Assembly (NCBI GenBank): GCA_907163375.1
Contig: CAJQUW010008939.1
Span: 1-64,000, forward strand
Reading direction: 5' to 3'
Length of the DNA stretch: 64,000 bases
Origin: Prostheceraeus crozeri
Taxonomy: Eukaryota > Platyhelminthes > Polycladida > Euryleptidae
The translations under genes were made by a program, and so were the position numbers. Within the stretch, counting starts at the first letter, position 1; each line of letters starts with the position of its first letter. Positions 13,299-23,054 of this stretch are shown piece by piece. Under the pieces are notes generated by a model that made no database searches, had not been told where the DNA came from, and saw nothing but the letters and a program-made list of their open reading frames with translations.

Positions 13299-13349
13299 TG
13301 ACTCAGAGTGTCGTTGCCTTCCAAATATAACTGATTCTAGCGTATAAAT
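13299..13349 (+). promoter_or_regulatory. TATA box and TGACTCA site of VWA copy 2
   Basis: TATAAAT at 13343-13349 lies 53 bp before the ATG, so transcription would start near 13375. TGACTCA, the AP-1 consensus, lies at 13299-13305. Homology to the copy 3 upstream region continues left to about 13200, including a GTTTCACTTGAA-type block and CT/GA-rich tracts. This is more upstream sequence than either shares with copy 1. Confidence 0.6.
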
Positions 13350-13401
13350 TGCGCCGCAGACGGGAATTCCAGCATTCAATCTACAATACAAGCGATCAAG
13401 A

Positions 13402-15024
13402 ATGACGAAGCCTGAACTCAACAAACGAAGCAGCAGTAAAGCATCCGCTGCATCTGTTGCAGATCCCTCGACATCAACACCGCCTCCAGCTGACATGATC
13501 AACCAGCCAATTGAGATTGTCTTCTGCTTCGACACGACCAGATCTATGAGGAGTGTCATCACTACGGTGAAGGACCGAGTAATTGAGCTGACGGAGCGAT
13601 TGCTTGCCGATATCCCAGGTATTCGGATCGGAATCCTGGCACACGGAGATTACGGAGAACCTTACCTTCTGCAACAACTGGACTTTACAACCGATGCACC
13701 GGAGCTATGCCATTTTGTACGCAGCGTGAGAGGCACAAGTGGTGGTGGTGATAGCAGAGAGTGCTATGAGTTGGCTTTACACGAGGTGCGCACCAGCTTC
13801 TCATGGCGTCCCGGCACTCGAAAGCGTCTCGTCATCATTGGAGACAATTTACCACACGACATCACCAGCAGCAGAAACCTACGCAAGTTAGATTGGCGTC
13901 AAGAGACACAAGCCTTGAAGGAGGAGTTGAGTGTAAGGATTTACAGTGTGCAAGCGCGCGATGTTTCAGGAAAAGACTGCTTCTGGAAGGCGTTGGCCGA
14001 CATGACAGGTGGAAAATACCTCCAACTGAGCAATATGAGCAGCATCTTCGACTTCTTGATGGCCATCTGCTACCTGGAGCACGGAGTGGAGTTCTTTGAT
14101 GCCTACGGAGAGGAGGTGCGTGGAAGGAGCGATCCTATTGCAAGCGATGTCAATGCCATGTTGTCGAGACTGGATAACCCATCCACTGAGTCAGTCCCCG
14201 ACAGTACTGCTACAACACGAGGTGATGACGATGAGAAAGATGAAGAGATTCGAGAGAGAATACGGAGAATACTTCATCCTCCAATGAAGAGAAAACGTCT
14301 AACCGCTGGTGCCAAGAAGAGAACATCTCCATCTGCAACTGCAAAACGGCTGACTGCAGCTGCCAAAGCACAGAAGTCAAACAAGACTGTCTCCAAGCAA
14401 CTGAGACCTAAGAGAGAGACTGAAGAAACCCCATGCCTGCCTCACCCCTTGCGTCTCACTGGTCGCTGGTCAGCATGGCAAGTCTTGGCTGCTAGACATG
14501 AGCACACTCTCGGTCTCTCTCATGACCAAGTGCGTCGTTTTGGTCTCGGTTGGATACGCACTAAACTCCGAGTCAACAACCGACAGCCTCAACACAGAAT
14601 CCTTGTGGAGTTGGGCGTACGACCCGACACCACTGACGTCGCCACATCACCCACTGTCCTCTATTCCCGAATCCTTCGTCCAAACGCCGCCAACACACTC
14701 TCCACTCTCATGCAAGGTAACAAACAGCTGAAGTGGCACATCCATCGAGCCCTGTTGCGAGGAAGAAGAGTGGACATCCGATGGACAAGAGTGGACGGCG
14801 ATGCAGACAACACAAGCAAGAGCACAACAAAATCCAACACCACCACTTCTATAAGACGACAACGACGCCTTCTTCTCAAATGCAACAGCTACGCGTGGAA
14901 CAGCGGCAGAGTGGTGCGTGCTCAAGATGGCAATGGCCTTCTATCAGAGCGATGTCCACGTCCTCGTTTGATGAGCCGCTTCATGCGAGACTTGAAGGAA
15001 CAGAGCCAGATGGAGGTGGAATAA
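13402..15024 (+). CDS. VWA-domain protein, copy 2 (540 aa, intronless)
   Basis: A single open frame. A Ser/Pro-rich leader (about 1-35) precedes a VWA domain (about 36-225), which contains the metal-ion site DxTxS as DTTRS, a GGGD motif, and IGDNLPH. An acidic stretch (about 275-285) and a long Lys/Arg/Ala-rich linker with MKRKR and AKKR clusters (about 295-340) follow. These look like nuclear localisation signals. The C-terminal 190 residues begin with GRWSAWQVLAARHEHTLGL and match no domain I recognise. The usual Gly of the metal motif is Arg here, while Asp, Thr and Ser remain. A nine-residue block (coding positions about 13951-13978) differs completely from copies 1 and 3. VWA domains usually mediate metal-dependent protein contacts. 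The partner is unknown. AATAAA at 15165-15170 is the likely poly(A) signal. Confidence 0.85.
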   Translation: MTKPELNKRSSSKASAASVADPSTSTPPPADMINQPIEIVFCFDTTRSMRSVITTVKDRVIELTERLLADIPGIRIGILAHGDYGEPYLLQQLDFTTDAPELCHFVRSVRGTSGGGDSRECYELALHEVRTSFSWRPGTRKRLVIIGDNLPHDITSSRNLRKLDWRQETQALKEELSVRIYSVQARDVSGKDCFWKALADMTGGKYLQLSNMSSIFDFLMAICYLEHGVEFFDAYGEEVRGRSDPIASDVNAMLSRLDNPSTESVPDSTATTRGDDDEKDEEIRERIRRILHPPMKRKRLTAGAKKRTSPSATAKRLTAAAKAQKSNKTVSKQLRPKRETEETPCLPHPLRLTGRWSAWQVLAARHEHTLGLSHDQVRRFGLGWIRTKLRVNNRQPQHRILVELGVRPDTTDVATSPTVLYSRILRPNAANTLSTLMQGNKQLKWHIHRALLRGRRVDIRWTRVDGDADNTSKSTTKSNTTTSIRRQRRLLLKCNSYAWNSGRVVRAQDGNGLLSERCPRPRLMSRFMRDLKEQSQMEVE

Positions 15025-15164
15025 ACGACTGACTGACTGACAGAACTGCATTTTCTTAGGCGAAGAAGACTTGTGTGATTTGTCCAGCATCGATGTTATC
15101 ATTACGCACAAGCCGTCTGTGTACAGTGTTGTAATTAATGTGATTGCTGATTATGTACGTTTGT

Positions 15165-15170
15165 AATAAA
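15165..15170 (+). terminator. Poly(A) signal of VWA copy 2
   Basis: AATAAA lies 141 bp past the stop codon. Homology with the other two VWA copies ends within about 15 bp after it, so the duplicated unit closely matches the transcription unit plus its promoter. Confidence 0.6.
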
Positions 15171-15189
15171 ATGCTTTTTTACTAAGACA

Positions 15190-16129
15190 AAGACTGCTTT
15201 TCTCTCCGTACTTTAATGGGAATCCTCCTTGGAAAAAAGAAATTTTTGAACGACTAATAGTATATATACATCCTAGATGGATAAACTACAATGATTCAAA
15301 AATCCAGGGACTCATGACTACATGACAATTTACAATAATAGGATTGAGATAAATCAGAAATTGACAGAAAGTTAAGAATCACACCCTATTATCATGGGAA
15401 TCGTTTTTTGTAATCGGTTAAAAATGCTCTCAACCATCAAAAACTTAGATTCAAGAGATTTGAATTCAAATCCGTAAAATCCAATGTCAATGAATGTATT
15501 ATTATTATTATGTTCAAAAACAGGTCTAATTAGAAAGTTTGCTGGCAAAACGATGCCATTCTTCATAGGGTCAATAATCAACTCGATTACATAAATTTAA
15601 TATCATCGTACGAATATGTGCATGTAGAGCATACATTTATGACCAATCGGTCCCTAGGGCGCCAAAGGCTCTTTGCTTGGTTTTCACGTTTAGAATAAGT
15701 ATTTCACTTGCATTTACGTTTGTTTCTCTGTCATCAGCACGTTAGAAGTTGAATTTCAGATCCAACAGTTAACTTGTAGTTCATAGATGTGGAAAGGCCA
15801 AATAGAAATCCCTGGTGACCCTTGTAGTCTGCAGCAATGCCCACCACAACGCATGTTCCCTAGTATACCTACTTTCAGGCAATCACTGTCCCTCTAAAGC
15901 GGCAAAGCAAATAGAGCTCGTTATGTCAGGAAAATATGCAGGGAAACATCTGATACTACTTTTTCCAGGCAAACTGGTTCTATGCAATCTTTTATGGCTA
16001 GCAACTGAGAACCGCTGTTGAAAGTGCACATAAAATGACGCATTCTAACTAATTGAAGCCGACTCTGAGAAAAGCCCACCCGAATGATACCATAACAAAT
16101 AGAAGCCCACTCTGTAATGAAACGCCCAT
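15190..16129. other. Gene-free stretch
   Basis: No recognised gene. Short frames on both strands have no family match. Confidence 0.3.
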
Positions 16130-16500
16130 CTACACCAGGCTTGCCGTGGAAATGTATATCAATGGCAGTTTTGCCACTTCGGAGATATAGCACCTCCGCG
16201 GAGATATTGTGAAAATTTCGGAGATAGAGAGATATTTTTTAGAAGATGATAAAATCGTGCTGAAAAGCCAAGCACAATGGATAAATTCCTTAACAGTCAT
16301 ACCCATGATATTGATATCTTTCCAATATCTTTGGACGAGGTTATCAATAACTTCAAGAGCATTATCAATCGGGAACATGCTGACTACATCCAACGAGATG
16401 AAAGCAAAATTATCATCACAAGAAATGTTACGTAGGATTGTGTTCAAATAAAAAGTGCTGTTGAAATGAGCCGGTTCGAGCTTTACTAGTTCATATAAAA
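16130..16500 (-). pseudogene. Penelope-like reverse-transcriptase fragment
   Basis: The minus-strand frame contains FAFISLDVVSMFPIDNALEV, which fits reverse-transcriptase motif A of Penelope-like elements (consensus close to FDVxSLFTNIP). MTVKEFIHCAWL follows in the expected place. The conserved Asp is present. Similarity fades after about 130 residues, and nothing of the later palm is visible. It is a short, decayed piece. A LINE origin is a weaker alternative. Confidence 0.55.
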
Positions 16501-17599
16501 TTTGACTTAAATCCCATCTATTTATTTAGTAGGTGTATTATTCCGTTAGATGCTATAGGTCTCAGGGAGATTGCTTAACACATAGCTTTAATTGTAATGT
16601 TAAGAATATCGTGTGTGAATTTTGTAAAGTAATGTAAAAGCATTATATCTGTAAAAAAACCATATCGGATTTTCAAGGACTAGATACTAGAGCAACAATT
16701 GCAGTATTAAAAATCGTGATGATTCCTAGTGCGTTGAGTGCGCATATTCGGAGCGATTGTGACTGTAGTATTGATGGACCACTTGTTAGGTGAAGATTCT
16801 TACGTGTGTTGGAAGTTCTGTTGATGCCGCATTGTGTGAAGCTAGATTGATTCAATCTCGTTTGAAAGTAATAGTACAGCTCGTCATAAACGACAAGCTT
16901 CTTGATTGGTCGCAAGTAAATGTCTCTATAATTATCACTTTAATAATTTATATGTAATCAGCTGTGCGTGTATCTCTTTTTGGCTCTTAAAAGTGTCGAT
17001 AATGGGTTGAACCCGAAGTGTCCGGTGTAAAAAAATCGTTTCTTCAAAACTTACGACTCCATAAAAGAAAGAGGGAGCTAGAATTATTTTTCAAATTTTT
17101 TCCCATTTGCCAAAATGAGAAAACCTCCCGTTGGTGGTCATAAGCTTTGTGTTCGGAATGTTGGCTCATGCTCAATAATTTATACTTATTTTTCTCCATC
17201 ATCAACAATGGTGCTGTAAATCTCTCACCTTAGCTTCCACCGTGTGTATTTTTGAAGACTTATCGATCGTGACTTCGTTGCGACTAGGACGAAATTCCTT
17301 ACTATCTTGAAAATACATATATGTGTGCCTGTCGTTTTTAGTCCGTGCTTTTTGCACATTATTTTTTCGGTAAAGCTCCTGTCAATGCATCATGTTACCG
17401 TTTTTTCTCAAATTGTCAAACATTTCCTTGTAACTGAATTTGAGAAGGAAAAAGGGGGAAAGAACGCTGCGACGTGGCCCCGGAATATCGAAGCTTCATG
17501 CAGTTTCTTTAATTATTTACGCCACAAGGAACGGAGACAGAGAATTGAACGACTCTGAGAATTGAGTGCTTAGGCGACTCGAATCCAAGGTGGATCGCA
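16501..17599. other. Gene-free stretch
   Basis: AT-rich DNA. I see nothing that can be supported. Confidence 0.3.
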
Positions 17600-18460
17600 C
17601 TAGATGACGGAGCAGATACCATCCGGTGTGGCAATTCATCAATAATCAGTACCAAAAATTAGTGGGAAGAGCGGAAAAAACAATAAACAAATATACCACC
17701 TCAGCCCGATCGTCCCCACCCCCCCCCCCCCATAAGCACGAGCAAAGAGCCATGGTATCGGCCCTGTCAGCGCCCTCGTGGGACGAAGCTCTATGACTGG
17801 TAGCGGAACAGACGCTTCAAGACAGTGTTGGCGGGGAAACCTTCCTGTACTCTTATCGGTGACTATTAGAAGATCAAGACCGCAAAAGCCTTGTGCTTGA
17901 CTTCTGCGCCGCAGGAGCTTCGATTGTACACAGCTAACAATGCACAGGCGCTTGGACGTGGCGATTGCACATTACTTATCGAGACTCTAGAGGTACTCGT
18001 CCTAGAAAAGGTGGATCCTGAGATAGTAGGCCTTATCGGTCCTGATCTGTGACTCTAGGCTGAGAGGCAAGCCTGCTGCCCAATCCTGGAGTCGAACCCT
18101 TCGGCGGCTTTCAACAAAACATCAGCATCTCCGAGACAAGCTCAAAAGCAGACACCAAACCTGAGCAACAGGATTAGGTTCAGATACTGAACCGAGGATA
18201 GGATGCATTGCCGCAACCTAATGAAGTGCTGCTGGGCCCCCAGATTCTCTGGGACAGCGGCGGACCGTATCCCGATCCTCTAACAGACTGTGAACCTGAC
18301 TTATACAATGACACAAATTCTGCACCTCCTATTACTTCGCGAGCGCTTACTCCGTCCTCTTCAAGGCGTCATAATCCTGTTAATTCCAACAATAACTCTG
18401 ACAACACTGATTTTCAGAAGCAGCCCGCCTAGCATGTTATTTTCCTATCTCGTGTGCTAC
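17600..18460 (+). other. GC-richer island of eroded, unrecognised sequence
   Basis: This block is clearly richer in G and C than its surroundings and contains a 13-base C run near 17719. Plus-strand translation looks coding-like in places, ending in a Ser/Asn/Pro-rich open stretch (18208-18432), but no family is recognisable. It may be the remains of a retroelement or of a gene captured by one. Confidence 0.3.
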
Positions 18461-21400
18461 TGCAAAAGCTTTCAGGCCTTGCTCGCGTCAACTATTTGTC
18501 CGTTTCATAGTGTGAAATATTTACTTGGTTAATTATGTGATATTGTTGATGTGCTTTGGATGGGCTGAACTCTATGACTGCATGACTGCTATTATCTGAT
18601 GTGTGTTGTCTGATATCATGAATCTATGTATGTATCTTAGACCTTGTAGAACTTAAATTACAAATCATCGCTTCTGGCAACTCTGGCTTGGTAGCTAACT
18701 CTCGAATTGGGAAATAATTGTCTCTGGTTTCTAAGAATAAAGCGAGTTTTGATGTCCGATATTTCATATTTCCTTTGTCAAGGACCATATACAATTTTTA
18801 CAATTTTTTTTACGAAGATGTTATCAATTTTTTTCACTGCCATCCACAATTTAAAAGCTTGACTGTTATTCCATTGTAGATCATTTATAGAGTCATGATG
18901 TTCGTTTTTCTTTCCCGCACGTTTTTTCGATGGGAGAACACATTTCGGTAGCATTAAGAGGTCAGTCCACGCTTCAATAGTGTTGCTGTGATACCTCCTT
19001 TAATGAATCAGAAAGAACTTTACCAAATTTCTGCCTTGCATTGTAAGGAATGAATTTCAGAGTTGGTCGTTGGAGTGCCATTACTTCATCAAGTAATGGC
19101 AATGGATGTAATGGCATGTTGATATCCTTGAATTTCTTTTTTGAGAAATTTTCAAAACTTAAAGGGGAAGTACACTCCAAATAACATTTTGTCTCAAATC
19201 ATCAAGCATTGCATAGTCGAAACGAAGGTACTTTCCGTTGAAGTTGGAATAGGAGCAGACTGAACTCCTGAGACTCCTGAGAATCAAGCATGAGACTAGC
19301 CATCTTCATAGACTGATGAGAGCTACTCTTAGACAACCTATCTTGTTATCCCAAAGAATCTATGTTGGTGTTGTTAAAGGTATCACAACAGGACAATGTT
19401 TTTGATAAATTCAAGGAGGTAGCTTTAACATTTTCCTTTTCTTCAGCATTAGTGCACGATTGCTGTAGTACAAATTCGATCGTTTTGTAATCATTAAGAT
19501 TTAGCCACTGTAGATTATCCACTTAGATTATCCACTGTAATCATTAAGATTTAGGTGGGAGCGCGCTGCAGTCCTGACCTAACTTAATAATTAACTTACA
19601 ATTAGTGTAACGGCGCACTACTGAAAGATACTCGCAGTATCAAGGTAAGACCTTGAAACATTGACTCTTCTATTAAATCACAATCTTCACACTAACAAAT
19701 TCAAAATTCAATCAAGAAGGATCAGTTAGCGGTTGAGAACAGTTAGGAGGTTATCAGCAGAGTTCCAATACAGCACATGAGTTACAGAGGAGCTCCGAGA
19801 GGCGGAACACGGCAACTCAATCGATCGTCCGTCACCTTTGAGGGTGATCCTCGATGTCTTTCACGAACACGCGGTCGGCAGTGCAGATATGTTATCTCGC
19901 TTGTTGTTTTTTTATCTTCACCTGGGCTTGCCCGTTATATAGTCCATGTTGCCCGGCAGCGTTTGTTTCGACGTGTTGTCTTGCCTTTTCCATGGAGTCC
20001 CCATGTCATTTCCATGATACTACCACGTCAGTTATTTGTTCACTGATTCCGTCTTTGCTCCTTCCATTTAATCCGGGTGGATTAGGCTTTGACCGTTCTG
20101 AACTTTAGCCTTTGACGCTATTTAATTCTCTCTCTACCTAATTGTATTTTAATTTCTAACTTTCTAGATAATTATATTATTTATTTCCTATCAATACTGT
20201 ATATATTAATTTTATCAACTGTACCCTACTACTAATTATTTCTACTGTACTACTGTATGGGATGTATCATTCGCTGAAGTGTAATCCCTAATGTCTCTAT
20301 CCTAATATGTCGGATTACAGTTTTATCTAAATTATACATTTATGGGAATTAATCATTTTTTCGTAGATGATAAGTTCTTTAAGTATTCAGATTCGCTTTT
20401 AATATCAGGGATTCCAATTATTTTAAAACTCAGTCACGTGAAGATAAACTTTATGAAGACTATCATGTACAAGATTTGAAGAAATGTAAGGGATATTTCT
20501 TCCTCTTGTTGCACATTAACAGGACTGTTCCCGCGTATCCAAATACTCAGATTATACAGACTGTCAGTAGCCTATGAATGAATACTATCTCAGTAACGGT
20601 TTAATTATTATAAAAGTAATTTCCGGAAATTTCGGCCACTCGGGAATTTCCGAAAATTCGCTCCGAGCAGTTTGCATTGTCTTCTATTTCGTTGTCGGAA
20701 ATTGTACCTAGTCATAGCTTGCAGCATTGGCTAGCGTGTGACGTTTTAATTAGTGATATGATTATGTAAATTACATAAGGTCATGAGACCGATGCCCTCT
20801 TCCGAATATCCTGGTTGCGCAAATGTTAACGATATTCATATTTTATCAAACGAGAAATGTTAAACAAATTTATATACTGCATTTATTATATGATGCTCAT
20901 TTCACTATACGTGACTGTTCTAGGTAATTTACTTACGTTTAGATAAGTAATTCATTCAATATACCACAGTGGCCTTTTATGACAGGTTACATAATCATCA
21001 CATAGCTTGACTATTTATACAGCTATCATTAATACACCACATCTATTTGATGATTTTATTATAACGGACCTGAATTTCAGTGCTAGCGAGTTTGGGCCGG
21101 GCAAAAGTAGGCACAGTTCTAACTCTGAGGCACTCTATAGACAATATGGTAGGATATTTTTGTAGGGTACAATGGGGTCACTGTATCTTACAGTGTCTTA
21201 CATGAAATCCTTATGTCACTCCAGAATGCACAGCATTTGTCCAAGATATCACAATGTCATGATTGAAGGTCTCTTTGTCTGTCATGATTTCACTTTGCTG
21301 ATAACTTCTGCGCTATGTCCTTCACGAATTGTTAAGTTCTTACTTGATTCTATGACTGTCCTTATTGAAATCCAAAGCTTGTACTTACTTTACTTTATGC

Positions 21401-21700
21401 CTTTAGCGTCCTTTTCTTCACCTCCGTTGGGTTGGACGAAAATTCTTCATAGAATGCCTCCAGGTACACCTATCTAGGGCGTCGGCTTCGATCGGAACTG
21501 AAGAGCAATTCTAATTAATCTCTAATTTAACATTAATTTCAGCTAAGAAATTGTAATTCATGCATAATTGGCTATTGCAATTCAAATGAATTATGACGAG
21601 TAATGAAGTAATCCATGTATATAAAACCGAATTTTCCACACTTAAATGATTATTAACCGAATAATCCGGATACACATTTCGAACCGGATAACTTCAGGTT
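18461..21700. other. Gene-free stretch with minor repeats
   Basis: A short direct repeat (TAATCATTAAGATTTA) occurs near 19488 and 19539 around a GATTATCCACT doublet. A GC-richer patch lies at 19770-20110. Near 20620-20680 there are several TTCCGAAATT-like repeats. No gene or full element is supported. Confidence 0.35.
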
Positions 21701-21723
21701 ATTGCCAGGTTACTTGTCTAAAC

Positions 21724-22003
21724 ATGTAATGAGTAGCGCCTGCGTGAAGCGCCTCAATCTCGGATGCGGTATTAAGTGATTGCAGAAAGCAGTTCGCCCT
21801 CCACGTGCCTGCGCTAAAGCAGTGCCTTCCTGGCTAATTCACGCTCTCAACAGATGGTCCGGTGGCCTTGTGGTTAGAGGGTATGCTTGCACGTCCTCTA
21901 GCTCCAACGTCGCTGGTTCAAACCTACCCACGACTGATGAGGCCCAAAAGGCCGAAACATGTCTCGTGGTGGTTACATCTGTTGAGATTTGATAAATTTA
22001 TCT
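21724..22003 (+). mobile_element. tRNA-like SINE (or short Penelope tail) carrying a hammerhead ribozyme
   Basis: This 280-bp insertion contains TGGCCTTGTGG near 21862, close to a pol III A box, and GGTTCAAACC at 21915-21924, matching the B box. The hammerhead core comes straight after the B box, then a short AT-rich tail ending in GATAAATTTAT. From CTAATTCAC onward it is closely similar to the tail of the Penelope-like copy at 28031-28200, while the first 110 bp differ. It therefore behaves either as a SINE that shares its 3' end with a Penelope-like partner or as a truncated member of that family. The frame is not protein-coding. Confidence 0.8.
21928..21969 (+). ncRNA. Hammerhead ribozyme, complete core
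   Basis: Stem I is CCACGA (21928-21933) with TCGTGG (21964-21969), six Watson-Crick pairs. The core CTGATGA is at 21934-21940. Stem II is GGCC (21941-21944) with GGCC (21950-21953) and a CAAAA loop. GAAA is at 21954-21957. Stem III is only A-U and C-G with a 2-nt loop. The cleavage triplet is GTC (21961-21963), so cleavage would follow 21963. Every invariant core base is present. Minimal hammerheads with tiny stem III are known from Penelope-like elements and retrozymes and may act as dimers. Confidence 0.8.
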
Positions 22004-22043
22004 ATTGCCAGGTTACTTGTCTAAACGGATAACTTCACTTATA

Positions 22044-22772
22044 ATTCTGCCGTGAAAAAGTAAAGAGACGTATGTCCATTTTTGACGATTTTGAGTTTTT
22101 ATCATGGTTATACTAATTCGACTGTTCTGCGTCTTGTGGTGCTACAGAAAAAGTCGTATCTCCACGGGAAAGTCGATTTTCCTAGACGTAAGTCCAAAGT
22201 TTATAATGATTAACAAGGCAGTCGGACGTATGTCCAACCTTAATGAGGCAGAGAGACGCAAGTCCGTAGCTACGTCTCTTTGCCTGAAAATTATCAGCTA
22301 ATAAATGGACTTACGTCCATTTGATAAAATTATCACAATAAGTTCGCACTATATTGATTTCTATAATGAGAATTCTTAAACATATTCTATAACATAGAAC
22401 TATAGTATATGTATCTTTCTATAAAATGAAAACCATTCTAACTACGATAAATTTCGAATATGGTGGACAATCACTTCTTTATCGAATATTCGGAATAATG
22501 TGGACATACGTCTTTATCGATGTAAAAGTAATCGCTGGACCCTTTTCAGGCAAAGAGACGGATAGTCATTTAAACCCATATAACTCACATGAGCATTAAC
22601 GTGTGACCTTTTTGATAATGCATAAAGTTAAATTACCCGGTTCTTAATACCTGAAATCATTTTCAAGTCAGTACAACTAATTTGTGCCGTTTAGCACGGT
22701 TAAACGCGTTTTAGTCTCTACTGAAAATTCTTCAAAATGGACGTACGTCTTTCTTCCTTTTCACGGCAGAAT
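22044..22772. mobile_element. Non-autonomous TIR element with many ACGTAnGTCC repeats
   Basis: The left end ATTCTGCCGTGAAAAAGTAA (from about 22044) and its inverse TTTTCACGGCAGAATT (to about 22772) are terminal inverted repeats. Both continue inward to GACGTATGTCCATT/AATGGACGTACGTCT-type sequence. AATT or ATT may be the target duplication. Variants of GACGTAnGTCC occur about eight times inside, in both orientations, including a palindrome GGACTTACGTCC at about 22308. There is no transposase. Superfamily unknown. Confidence 0.7.
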
Positions 22773-23054
22773 TCTTCCCTTCGTTGCATCGACCCTGCCT
22801 GCATTCCAATAAAACGGAGGAGTAGTATATCTAACGGAAAATAATCTATAATCCTTGCTATCAAATGCTGTAGGACAGAAAATCCGTTTTTGTAGAAAAC
22901 ACATAAAATGCTTTATTACAAATGTACACTGTTAATTACATTAATTACAACACTGTACACAGACGGCTTGTGCGTAACGACAACATCGATGCTGTACAAA
23001 TCACACAAGTCTTCTTCGCCTTAGAAAATGCAGTTCCGTCACTCAGTCAGTCGT

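Larger units (their letters stand above)
21701..22026. repeat. Perfect 23-bp target-site duplication around the SINE
   Basis: Positions 21701-21723 and 22004-22026 are identical for 23 bases, beginning ATTGCCAGG and ending GTCTAAAC. They bracket the tRNA-like, hammerhead-bearing insertion exactly. A perfect copy this long points to a fairly recent, retroelement-type insertion. Confidence 0.9.

Noticed and set aside
21862-21930. A functional tRNA gene
   Set aside because: A-box and B-box matches exist but no cloverleaf with acceptor stem forms. The target duplication and tail mark it as a SINE-type insertion.
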